NCBI RefSeq assembly: GCF_038725785.1
Contig: NZ_CP109796.1
Location: 7,316,501 to 7,380,500 of the forward strand
Direction: 5' to 3'
DNA from: Termitidicoccus mucosus
Lineage (GTDB): Bacteria > Verrucomicrobiota > Verrucomicrobiia > Opitutales > Opitutaceae
DNA length: 64,000 nt
Shown here piece after piece: positions 8,185 to 17,046 of the stretch (the first letter of the stretch is position 1; each line of letters begins with the position of its first letter). Made by a program: the position numbers and the translations under genes. The notes under the pieces are model-generated. The model was not told the origin of the DNA, ran no database searches, and was given only the letters and a program-made list of their open reading frames with translations.

Positions 8185-11100
8185 ATGAACAACCTCAAGC
8201 ATCATTCTCGCGGTATGAAATTTATCTTTGTGCTTTCCCTGGCATCGCTCGTTGGCGCATATCCCGCGCTGTATGCGCAAGACTCCTCGGAATCCGCCCC
8301 GGTTGAGGCAGCCGAGCAAGCGCAGGGCGCCGGCCAGATCGAAGGTCGCGTGTATTTTCCGGCGCAGGACCGCTATCTGGAAAACGTGCGCGTAACAATC
8401 GAAGGCACTGATAAAGTCGCGTTTACTGACGACACTGGCTCCTACCACTTTGCCAATGTGCCGGTCGGAAGTGTGAAAATAATGGCGATATTCAGCGGCT
8501 TTGATCCACACAGCAGAACCGTGACCGTCGTTGCGGGCTCAACGACCAATGCCGACATCGACCTCTCGGCGGAGGTGAAAATCACCGGCGCGGATGATGT
8601 GGTAAAGTTGGAAAAATTTGTGGTTGTCGGTTCTCGCGAGGAACTCGGCTCCGCGATTGCCGACCAGGAACAACGCTATGCGGTGAACATGAAAACCGTG
8701 GTTTCCACCGACGAGTTCGGCGTCAATCCCACCGGCAATATCGGCGATTTTTTACGCAATCTCTCCGGTGTTGAAGTCGATGTGGATGCCGGTGGCGAGT
8801 CGCGTGCCATCGGCCTCAGCGGCGCTGATGCAGACTATGTGCCCGTGCAGTTGGGCGGGTTCGATTTTGCCAGTGCGGCGTCCGAGGGCATCACGGGGCG
8901 CACGGTGCAATTGCAACAATTCTCAATGAATAATCTCAGCCGTCTGGAGGTTGGATTCGCTCCCACGCCGGAAACGCGCGGCGACTCGCTCGGTGGCATC
9001 ATCAACATGGTGCCGCGCGGCGCGTTCGAGTCCAAAAAGGCGAAATTCAATTTTTCCACGTATCTGATCATGTCCGATCGTGAGTTCACCTTGGGCAGAA
9101 CGGCTGGGCCGCTCTACGAGCCCGAAAAAAAGACGAAACCCAGTTGGAATTTTTCCTATACGAACCCCGTGACAAAGAATTTTGGTTTCACGATCTCGGG
9201 CGGTTATAACTATTCATCGGTTATCGACGATCAGAACAATTACACATGGCGCGGTATCACCAGTATGTATGGCAGCTCTTCCGATCAGTTGTATCCGGCG
9301 CCAGACGTGCCGAATCCTTACTCCGCGCCATATATTTCGGCGTACACATTCGCAGTGTCCTCCTATATCACCGAGCGCACATCGGCCGCCATCACGGCGG
9401 ATTGGCGTCTGGGGCGGGTGGACCGTCTTTCCTTCGGCCTTCAATACGCTTACATGGATCAGGAATACGGAACGCGCACCCGCCAGATCACCTTGGGCAC
9501 GGGCATTGATCTCGCCAATACAAGCATGGAGCACGTGGAGGGGACGGGCTATGTGCGCAGCCCGGCTACATCGCGCAAAAAGATTACCAAAACATGGATG
9601 CCGACACTGGCCTACAGGCATCTTGGCTCGATATGGAAAATTGAAGCCGGCGCGGGCTGGTCGCGTGCCGATTTGGAATATTCTGATACAAGCAACGGGT
9701 ATTTCCGTTATGTCGCCGCCGACCGCGGTGCGCTGAAAATCATCATGGATAAAAGCAGCGGAGAAAAAGTCCCGAGTAATATCGAGACCTATGTCGCAGG
9801 CTCCGACACGCCGGTTGATTACACCCGGATGAACGAGTATGTTATCACCATGGCCCAAACGCGTCCTGCCGAGAACTACAACGAAAAGCGCACCTACTTC
9901 GCCAACGCCCGCAGGGACTTCATGGTGTTTGGGGTCCCCGTGTTTCTAAAGGCGGGTCTGGATATCAGGCACCAGATAACGGACCAAACGAGTTCCGGAT
10001 ACATGAATTACAGGTACCTCGGCCCCGATGGCGTTTATCCCGCAAACTCAGGCTACGATCGCCCGAACAACAGCACGACGCCAGCCGCTTCGGATAATGA
10101 TGCCGCCGGCTTTGAGGAAAACTTCAGCTATCCGCAGGTGACCAAGCTCTTTGGCCTGGGAGATTTCCAATTCCTCAATAATGCCCTGGCTTATAATTAT
10201 TTCACCGCGCACCCATCGTATTTCCGCGCCGTGGTTCCGGAAAGTCGTTATACCGAATCACGTCATGGCGAGGAAGTCATCTCGTCGGGGTATCTCCGAG
10301 GAGACCTTTCTTTCTTAAACAACAAGCTGAATCTGGTCGGCGGCGTCCGTTTCGAGCAGACGCATGTGAGTGGTGATGGTCCCTTGCGTGTCGCCGCCGC
10401 TGACGGCGTGCCCTCGCACTGGGTTGAACGCGGCACGCATAACACGAAAGATTACGGCAATTGGTTTCCGAGCGTGAATGCCCAGTATAAATTTGGAGCC
10501 AAGGAGCAATTTGTCATTCGCGCCTCATGGTTCGAGTCAATCGGACGTCCGCCCTTTAGTATCTATAATGGCACCCTTCAGCTGCCCGATCTCAGCTCGG
10601 ATCCATTCACCAGTTATATACAATTGAACAGCGGCACTTCGGACCTGAAGCCTTGGACGGCCAACACGTGGCGCGGCGAGATAAACTACTATTTCTCAAA
10701 AGGCGGCCTGTTTAAGATCACCGCATTCACTCGCGATTATACAAACCGCCATGTGGTAACCATATATCCCGTCACCGATGAATTGCGCGCGCAATACGGC
10801 ATCGGCCCGGAATACCAGGATTACTTTATATCCACCAGGACGAACTCACCCTACAAATTCACACTGAGGGAACTCTCGATCGAGTATCGCCAGCGGCTGA
10901 CGTTTCTCCCGGATTGGGCCCGCGGCTTCAGTGTGTCCGGAGCCGCGACATGGCGCACAAAGTCGGGCACTGAAGCGGATACGGCAACCGGGTCTGAATA
11001 CGCGCCCCGTTCCTTCAAGGCGTCGCTCTCTTACAATCGCAGCCGCCTCAGCGCCCGCGTGGCCTTGACCTTTCGCGAACGCTTTGTGTCGAATATATAT

Positions 11101-11343
11101 GAAAATAATGACAACATAGAGCCCGGTACGCGTGAATACGGCTGCAGCCTGACCACATTGAAGGCCGAGGTGTCATTCAAAATCACCAAGAAGCTTTCCA
11201 TATATGCGCAGGGTGACAACTTGCTGGACAAGCCATACAGGGAATATGAAGCGGTCAGCCCAAGCACTCCGGGCGGTGCCCAACTCACATCCACCCGCTC
11301 TTCCGGCATCCGCATCACCTTTGGCCTTCAGGGCAGTTATTAA
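8185..11343 (+). CDS. TonB-dependent outer-membrane receptor with carboxypeptidase-regulatory-like N-domain
   Basis: This 1052-residue receptor has a signal peptide ending near ALYAQ. A carboxypeptidase-regulatory-like domain follows (about 50-135, QIEGRVYFPAQDRYLENVRV). Next come a TonB-box-like stretch (KLEKFVVVGSRE), a plug domain (about 160-270, containing NIGDFLRNLSGVEVDV and GDSLGGIINMVPRG) and a 22-strand-type barrel ending in ITFGLQGSY. It resembles the SusC-like/TonB receptors common in Opitutaceae. It should import oligosaccharides released by the neighbouring enzymes. No SusD partner is encoded next to it. The ATG at 8185 is preferred; an internal ATG at 8215 would give a shorter signal peptide. 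The gene lies 50 bp after the autotransporter and 41 bp before the giant surface protein, so the three are likely one operon. Confidence 0.92.
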   Translation: MNNLKHHSRGMKFIFVLSLASLVGAYPALYAQDSSESAPVEAAEQAQGAGQIEGRVYFPAQDRYLENVRVTIEGTDKVAFTDDTGSYHFANVPVGSVKIMAIFSGFDPHSRTVTVVAGSTTNADIDLSAEVKITGADDVVKLEKFVVVGSREELGSAIADQEQRYAVNMKTVVSTDEFGVNPTGNIGDFLRNLSGVEVDVDAGGESRAIGLSGADADYVPVQLGGFDFASAASEGITGRTVQLQQFSMNNLSRLEVGFAPTPETRGDSLGGIINMVPRGAFESKKAKFNFSTYLIMSDREFTLGRTAGPLYEPEKKTKPSWNFSYTNPVTKNFGFTISGGYNYSSVIDDQNNYTWRGITSMYGSSSDQLYPAPDVPNPYSAPYISAYTFAVSSYITERTSAAITADWRLGRVDRLSFGLQYAYMDQEYGTRTRQITLGTGIDLANTSMEHVEGTGYVRSPATSRKKITKTWMPTLAYRHLGSIWKIEAGAGWSRADLEYSDTSNGYFRYVAADRGALKIIMDKSSGEKVPSNIETYVAGSDTPVDYTRMNEYVITMAQTRPAENYNEKRTYFANARRDFMVFGVPVFLKAGLDIRHQITDQTSSGYMNYRYLGPDGVYPANSGYDRPNNSTTPAASDNDAAGFEENFSYPQVTKLFGLGDFQFLNNALAYNYFTAHPSYFRAVVPESRYTESRHGEEVISSGYLRGDLSFLNNKLNLVGGVRFEQTHVSGDGPLRVAAADGVPSHWVERGTHNTKDYGNWFPSVNAQYKFGAKEQFVIRASWFESIGRPPFSIYNGTLQLPDLSSDPFTSYIQLNSGTSDLKPWTANTWRGEINYYFSKGGLFKITAFTRDYTNRHVVTIYPVTDELRAQYGIGPEYQDYFISTRTNSPYKFTLRELSIEYRQRLTFLPDWARGFSVSGAATWRTKSGTEADTATGSEYAPRSFKASLSYNRSRLSARVALTFRERFVSNIYENNDNIEPGTREYGCSLTTLKAEVSFKITKKLSIYAQGDNLLDKPYREYEAVSPSTPGGAQLTSTRSSGIRITFGLQGSY

Positions 11344-11384
11344 TACAAACAAGCAAATTTAACCCCTTAACCTTGCACAAACCC

Positions 11385-14300
11385 ATGAAATTGTCGCATA
11401 CTTCTCCGTGCAAAACACAACGTCGTCTCATACAATGCTCCTTCACCTTTGTGCTGATGGCTGCATTTGTAGGTCTGCCCCAAAACGCGCATGCCGCGGA
11501 TCGTACGTGGACGGGTCTTGGCGCCAATACGCGTCCCAGCACCGCGGCAAATTGGTCCGGCAGCACGGCTCCCGTCGCCAGCGATACGATTATTTTTAAC
11601 GGGTCGGGCACATTCTCACAGAAGGGCGAGCCGGAAAATCTTTCGTTTGATTCTGGCGGCGGTGCCATCACCCTTGGTGGTAGTAGTGGCATTGAGACGA
11701 TTCGGCTTACCTCGAGTCAGACCACGGATGTCCTCTTCACCAGTAATACGACATTCCTGGCAAACACCAATTATATGCGTTTTAATGGTGTGTCATCGGG
11801 CACTATGATAAATATCCAACTGGAGGCAGGTTCCGGTTCCTTTACCATCGATGGAGATCATAGCGACGGTGTCCCGTTTCGAATCGTCATGCGCTCTACG
11901 ACCGCTGCCTCAACCTATCATGTGTTTCTGAATAATAATCCATCGGGCGGAAGCAAAATAGTTTTGGGCGCGGACGTTATATTTACAATAGGCGGCGGTC
12001 AGTCACGTCATACTATTTTTGATGGCCCTGGCGACATCGACTTTAATGGACGCTGGCTCATCGGTACCAGCAGCAGACTCTACAAAAGAGGCACCGGCAT
12101 CCTGACTCTGGCAGGTGATAATATGGATAATATAAATAATATTTACAATCTGAGTTCTTCGAGCCAGTTTACAGGTGGTTTCTCACTGGAAGAAGGCCGG
12201 CTAAACATAAACAATCCCGGTGCGCTTGGCACCGGACAATTCAGGATCAGCGAAGGCACCGCCATTGATAATACAAGCGGCTCCGCACTCGCCGTAAGCA
12301 ACACGCTAAATCCGAGCATCGCACTCTATGGAGACTTCACTTTTCTCGGCTCAAACAACCTGAATCTCGGCACAGGGCAGGTCACTTTGACCGGCCCTGT
12401 GCGCACCATCACCGTGTTGGCGGGACGACTTGAGTTCGGTGGTCCGATTAACGGGGAGGGGATTGGTTTAACTCAGGCCGGCGCCGGCACATTGGTCTTA
12501 AGCGGCAATAGCGCGAGCCACACCGGCGCGATAGCAGTGGCGAACGGCGCGGTGATGGCCAATGGCTCAATTGCCCAAAGCACAGTGACAGTTTCCAACA
12601 GCTCGGCTTTGGGTGGCTTCGGCACCGTGGGCATGGTGGCAATGGATGCCGGCAGCACTTTGCGGCCGGGCGATCTGGCATTGATCGTTACCGACACCGC
12701 CATGATGGCCTCAGGCACATTCACCGGCACAATAGGCGCGGGCTATTCCACGTTGACCATTGATAAATCTGTATCTAATGCAGGTGAGATTTTGCATTTT
12801 GCCTCGGGCGCGGAAATGGAGTTCGCGCTCGGCAAGGGCCGCACAAACACGAAGATTGCGATCATCAATAGCGGGTCAGCGGCAACGCCAACCGTCGCGT
12901 TCGATAACAATGCCATCAAGATCCACGATCTGGCCGCCGGGGCGGCCGAGCCGGGCGACTATGTGCTCTTCGCGACCGGCGGCTTGTTTGATACTGACTT
13001 TTCTGGGCTGACTGTCGATCCCGATGGCAACATCACGGCGGGACTCGCCGTGGTGAATGAATCGGCTTATATTCAGCCGGGCTTTGGATATAAACTCAAG
13101 AAAACAGCCGCGGGCATTGTATTCAGATTATATCATGCGCCAGTTATTACGGGTGATGATCCGACGATTGCCGTCAATGGCTGGAATTATCAGAACAATA
13201 TAACGATAAGCGGCGAATTTGATACGAGCGGTGTCACCGGTTTGCCCGCCGGCTTGTCATACAATCCCGCCACGCATGCGATTTCGGGCGTTCCCAATGA
13301 TGCGGCGGCTATCTATACTGCGACGATTACGGCGAGCAATGCCGCCACCACGGCAACCAAGATAATTACAATCGAATTACGCGACGCCGTGCCCGCGCCC
13401 GTGTTCACCAGCAACCCCATTGTCGCCGCACCCCTCGCGCCGTTCAGCTACACAGTCACTGCGGACAATCTTCCGCAGTCGTTGGCAGTGGTGGGCGGCT
13501 TGCCTGCGTGGCTGGCTCTGACGCAAGATCCCATCACGGGTGTCTGGACAATTTCCGGTACGCCGACGGAAGAGGGGGCGTGGACGATTGTATTGGAGGC
13601 GACAAATCCGTCCGGCACCACGCAGTTCACGTTGACGATCATCATCGCCGATTCCACTGCGGCGCCTGTGATTACCAGCGCGACGAGCATGGTGTGGGTG
13701 GTCAATTATCCGCTCAACTATCAGATCATCGCAACCGGCAGTCCTGCGTTTTATAATGTCAGCGGCACGCTTCCCGCGGGAGTGGCGCTCGACTCGTTCA
13801 CCGGCGCGATTGCCGGCACTCCCACCGCAGCCGGCATATCAACCGTGACGATGCACGCGATCAATTCGACCGGTACCGGCAGCGCGGCGTTGGGCATCGA
13901 AGTCTTGACGAGCATGGACCAACCCCGGATCACCAGTTCATCCACCGCAACCGGGCTTCTGAATCAAGCATTCAGTTATACGGTCACCGCCGCACCTTAT
14001 ATAAATTCGATTGCGGTGACGGGGATGCTGCCTTCATGGCTCACGTATGATGCCGCCACCGCCACGCTTTCCGGAACGTGTGAGGGAGATGCCGCCACTT
14101 GGTCCGCCTCCGGCTCGACGTGGCCGGTTGTCGTCGAGGCATCCAACGTCGTGGGCACCGTCACCGGCACGATCAATGTTCTCATCAAAAAAGCCTATCC
14201 GATTCCGACCCTTACCAACTCGGGCACCGACACCTGTTATGTGGGCAGATCGTATAGCTACCAGATTACCGTCAGCTCGACAGAGGGAGTCGAAAGCTAC

Positions 14301-16019
14301 TCAGCCAATGGCCTGCCCACCGGCTTGGACGTGGATCAGTTGACCGGAGAAATCTCGGGCGTGCCGACTTCCACCGGCACCTATACGATCGACTTGGGCG
14401 CAACCTCTTCTGGCGGCACGGGGACTGGCCAGTATGTCCTGAATGTCGTGGCTGTTCCGCCCGGTCCATTTATCACCAGCCCCGCAGCAGCCGATGGTGC
14501 GTCGGGACAACCGTTCAGTTATCAAATCACCGCGGAAACCCCTGTGACGACTTACGGCGCCACAGGGCTTCCTCCAGGGCTTTCGCTCGATCCGGCCACA
14601 GGTCTTGTCTCAGGCACGCCCACTGTCGGCGGTTATTACTTGGTGGAAATCAGCACGACCGATGCGAGCGGAACATTTGTCGCCACGGTCGCCATTTCGC
14701 TTGTGCCGGCCAACTCGACTCTCGTGACCTACGCGGGCGAGATGCAATCACCAGGTTTCATCGACGCGAGCGGCACCGACGCGCGTTTCGATCAACCCTC
14801 TTCGGCGGCGATTGATGTTTCCGGAATCATCTACGTGGCGGATTTTGCCAACAACGCGATTCGCGCTATCGCGGCAGATGGCGTTGTTTCGAGCTACATT
14901 TCCAACGCCACCAGCCCCGCCGCCATGACGGCCGACTCCCGCGGAAATATCTATTATGCCGACCAGCAAACCAACACCATCAGGAAGATCCTGCCCCTTG
15001 ATAAAACCGTGTGGACGGTTGCGAACGGACTGCTTGCCCCCGGGGGCATCGCGGTTGACGCATCGGACAATATATATATCACCGACAGCGGAAACAACGT
15101 GATCAAAAAAATCTCCGCCACGGACGGCACGGTATCGGTCGTTGCGGGCAATGGCGCAGTTGGCTCTGCCGATGGTGTCGGCACTGCCGCGCAGTTCAAC
15201 TTACCCCAGGGGCTTGTCTGCGACAAGTCCGCCAACATTCTCTATGTGGCCGACATGTTGAACAGCACACTCCGCGCAGTGAATCTCTTCACGAGGACAG
15301 TGACCACGCTCGCCGGCCAGGCCGGCGAGGACGGTTATTGGGACGGCGTCGGCAGCGTTGCACGCTTCCGCACACCGCAAGGCCTCGCGATTGACGCCGC
15401 CGGCTTCGTCTATGTGGCCGATACGGGAAACAGTACGATCCGCGTGTGCGATCCCAAGACGGGATTGGTCGCCACACTCATAGGCATTCCCCGGCAGGCA
15501 GGCGCCATCGACGGCTCCGGTGCCACCGCCCTCATGAATCTTCCGGCAGGCATCACTGCCGATACCACCGGCACGGGGGACATCTATGTCATCGATTCCG
15601 GCAACAGCGCGATTCGCGCGCTGCTTTTCCCTCCCAGCATCGCGACGCCGCTCGCCAGCGGCACCATCAAAGCCGGACGCCCGATCACCCTGGACGGAAG
15701 CGCGTGGGGGGCGCCTGCGCCGGTTTATCAATGGTATAAGGAAGGCGTTAAGCTAACCGGCAGCCAAAGCAAAACCCTCGTGCTTGATTCGGCGAAAGCA
15801 AGCGATGCCGGCTCGTATCAAGTCATGGCATTCAACGCCTCAGGCACCGCAAGCAGCTCCATGCAACTCGCCGTCGATACTTCCAGCGGCGGCGGTGGCA
15901 CCATCATCATCGACGGCGATGGCGGCGGCGGTGGCGGAGCACCCGGTTTCTGGTTCCTGCTTGGAATCGGCGCGCTCGCGCTTTGCCGTCGGATTTTCAG
16001 CCGCGCAAACAAACATTGA
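11385..16019 (+). CDS. Giant surface protein: beta-helix repeats, six Ig (He_PIG), six NHL repeats, Ig, Gly-rich C-terminal anchor
   Basis: This is a 1544-residue mosaic. It has a signal peptide (to about 41, NAHAAD) and an autotransporter-associated beta-strand region (about 42-560, with AGAGTLVLSGNSASHTGAIA). Six putative-Ig He_PIG units follow (about 590-1115), recognisable by repeated GLPxGLxxxxxTGxISGTP. Then come six NHL repeats (about 1118-1425, e.g. DIYVIDSGNSAIRAL) and one immunoglobulin-like domain (PVYQWYKEGVKLTGSQ). The tail is a glycine run, a hydrophobic segment GFWFLLGIGALAL and a basic end CRRIFSRANKH. It lacks an autotransporter barrel. It is probably anchored at the cell surface and binds or scaffolds polysaccharide. 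The gene follows the receptor by 41 bp. The start at 11385 is favoured over a TTG at 11373. Confidence 0.85.
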   Translation: MKLSHTSPCKTQRRLIQCSFTFVLMAAFVGLPQNAHAADRTWTGLGANTRPSTAANWSGSTAPVASDTIIFNGSGTFSQKGEPENLSFDSGGGAITLGGSSGIETIRLTSSQTTDVLFTSNTTFLANTNYMRFNGVSSGTMINIQLEAGSGSFTIDGDHSDGVPFRIVMRSTTAASTYHVFLNNNPSGGSKIVLGADVIFTIGGGQSRHTIFDGPGDIDFNGRWLIGTSSRLYKRGTGILTLAGDNMDNINNIYNLSSSSQFTGGFSLEEGRLNINNPGALGTGQFRISEGTAIDNTSGSALAVSNTLNPSIALYGDFTFLGSNNLNLGTGQVTLTGPVRTITVLAGRLEFGGPINGEGIGLTQAGAGTLVLSGNSASHTGAIAVANGAVMANGSIAQSTVTVSNSSALGGFGTVGMVAMDAGSTLRPGDLALIVTDTAMMASGTFTGTIGAGYSTLTIDKSVSNAGEILHFASGAEMEFALGKGRTNTKIAIINSGSAATPTVAFDNNAIKIHDLAAGAAEPGDYVLFATGGLFDTDFSGLTVDPDGNITAGLAVVNESAYIQPGFGYKLKKTAAGIVFRLYHAPVITGDDPTIAVNGWNYQNNITISGEFDTSGVTGLPAGLSYNPATHAISGVPNDAAAIYTATITASNAATTATKIITIELRDAVPAPVFTSNPIVAAPLAPFSYTVTADNLPQSLAVVGGLPAWLALTQDPITGVWTISGTPTEEGAWTIVLEATNPSGTTQFTLTIIIADSTAAPVITSATSMVWVVNYPLNYQIIATGSPAFYNVSGTLPAGVALDSFTGAIAGTPTAAGISTVTMHAINSTGTGSAALGIEVLTSMDQPRITSSSTATGLLNQAFSYTVTAAPYINSIAVTGMLPSWLTYDAATATLSGTCEGDAATWSASGSTWPVVVEASNVVGTVTGTINVLIKKAYPIPTLTNSGTDTCYVGRSYSYQITVSSTEGVESYSANGLPTGLDVDQLTGEISGVPTSTGTYTIDLGATSSGGTGTGQYVLNVVAVPPGPFITSPAAADGASGQPFSYQITAETPVTTYGATGLPPGLSLDPATGLVSGTPTVGGYYLVEISTTDASGTFVATVAISLVPANSTLVTYAGEMQSPGFIDASGTDARFDQPSSAAIDVSGIIYVADFANNAIRAIAADGVVSSYISNATSPAAMTADSRGNIYYADQQTNTIRKILPLDKTVWTVANGLLAPGGIAVDASDNIYITDSGNNVIKKISATDGTVSVVAGNGAVGSADGVGTAAQFNLPQGLVCDKSANILYVADMLNSTLRAVNLFTRTVTTLAGQAGEDGYWDGVGSVARFRTPQGLAIDAAGFVYVADTGNSTIRVCDPKTGLVATLIGIPRQAGAIDGSGATALMNLPAGITADTTGTGDIYVIDSGNSAIRALLFPPSIATPLASGTIKAGRPITLDGSAWGAPAPVYQWYKEGVKLTGSQSKTLVLDSAKASDAGSYQVMAFNASGTASSSMQLAVDTSSGGGGTIIIDGDGGGGGGAPGFWFLLGIGALALCRRIFSRANKH

Positions 16020-16263
16020 GATTAATGCGATTGCGCACAAACGCCTACCCCTGGATTTCGTGATTGGGATCAACGCACTGCGACCAACGCACCGTTGCCT
16101 CCCAACACGCAATCCAGGTTCACTTTTTAATACCAATCACCAACCAAGCAACGTCTCACTCACAAATTGAAGATCGGTACTGGGTATTAATTTCTGCGAT
16201 ATGGAATCGAGCTGAAATCCACAGCCCGCGGTGCGACAAACGCCACAAAAAATAATACGAACC

Positions 16264-17034
16264 ATGAAAATGCCGCTTCCACTTGCGCTTATCGCCCTGT
16301 TTGCACTCGCGTCAATTACACTGGCACACGCCCAGGATACCAAAACGGTCAAAGCCGGGCCGCTGCCGGCGGCGGTTTTTAAAAACCTTGACGCAGGCAA
16401 ACCGCAGACCGTCGTTGTTTACGGCACCAGTTTGTGCGTCTCAGGCGCCTGGGTTAAAGAACTCGATGCGTATTTGAAAAAACTCTATCCCGGACGGATC
16501 ACGTTCATTAATGCAGCGAGCGCCGGACAACAATCCAGGTGGGGGCTGGCCAACTTGGAGAAACGCGTCCTCGCAAAAAATCCCGATCTGGTTTTTATTG
16601 AGTTTTCGGTTAATGACGCGGCTGCGAAACACGATATTTCCCTGAAAAAGTCGGAAGCCAATCTCGATGAGATGGTGCGGGCGCTGCGCCGGCAGAATCC
16701 TCAAGTGGACATTGTCCTGCAAACGATGAATCCCGCATGGGATTCGGATGCGCCGAAGGCGGGAGGGAAAAAATACGGCAGCGACCGACCGAAACTGGAA
16801 AAATATTATGCCGTCTATCGCGATTACGCGGCCCGCAACAATCTGCCGCTGGTCGATAATTATCCAGTGTGGAAAAGCATTCAAAAGAAGGAACCGAAAC
16901 GTTTTCAGAAAATGGTTCCCGACGGCATACATCCCGACGCCGCCGCGAGCCGCGAGGTCACATGGCCTGCCGTAAAGGCATTGATGGAACGTGCCAGAGC
17001 CTCCAGTGCCGGCGCCACTGAAGCTTCACGCTAA
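16264..17034 (+). CDS. Secreted SGNH/GDSL hydrolase, probable carbohydrate acetylesterase
   Basis: This 256-residue protein has a signal peptide ending near AHAQD. It shows an SGNH-hydrolase layout: block I is VVVYGTSLCVSG (GTSL in place of GDSL), block III is FIEFSVNDAAA, and the catalytic dyad is PDGIHPDA. Such enzymes remove acetyl groups from xylan and other glycans. Its leader DNA and signal peptide (MKMPLPLALIALFALASITL) are strikingly like those of the esterase at 471-1358, suggesting a shared origin of the 5' region. The surface-protein gene ends 244 bp upstream and the GH67 gene begins 12 bp downstream. An upstream in-frame start at 16231 is less likely because it precedes the signal peptide. 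Confidence 0.82.
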   Translation: MKMPLPLALIALFALASITLAHAQDTKTVKAGPLPAAVFKNLDAGKPQTVVVYGTSLCVSGAWVKELDAYLKKLYPGRITFINAASAGQQSRWGLANLEKRVLAKNPDLVFIEFSVNDAAAKHDISLKKSEANLDEMVRALRRQNPQVDIVLQTMNPAWDSDAPKAGGKKYGSDRPKLEKYYAVYRDYAARNNLPLVDNYPVWKSIQKKEPKRFQKMVPDGIHPDAAASREVTWPAVKALMERARASSAGATEASR

Positions 17035-17046
17035 ATACGCACGATA

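Noticed and set aside
11373-11384. TTG start giving four extra residues on the giant surface protein
   Set aside because: The ATG at 11385 directly precedes a normal signal peptide and needs no rare start codon.
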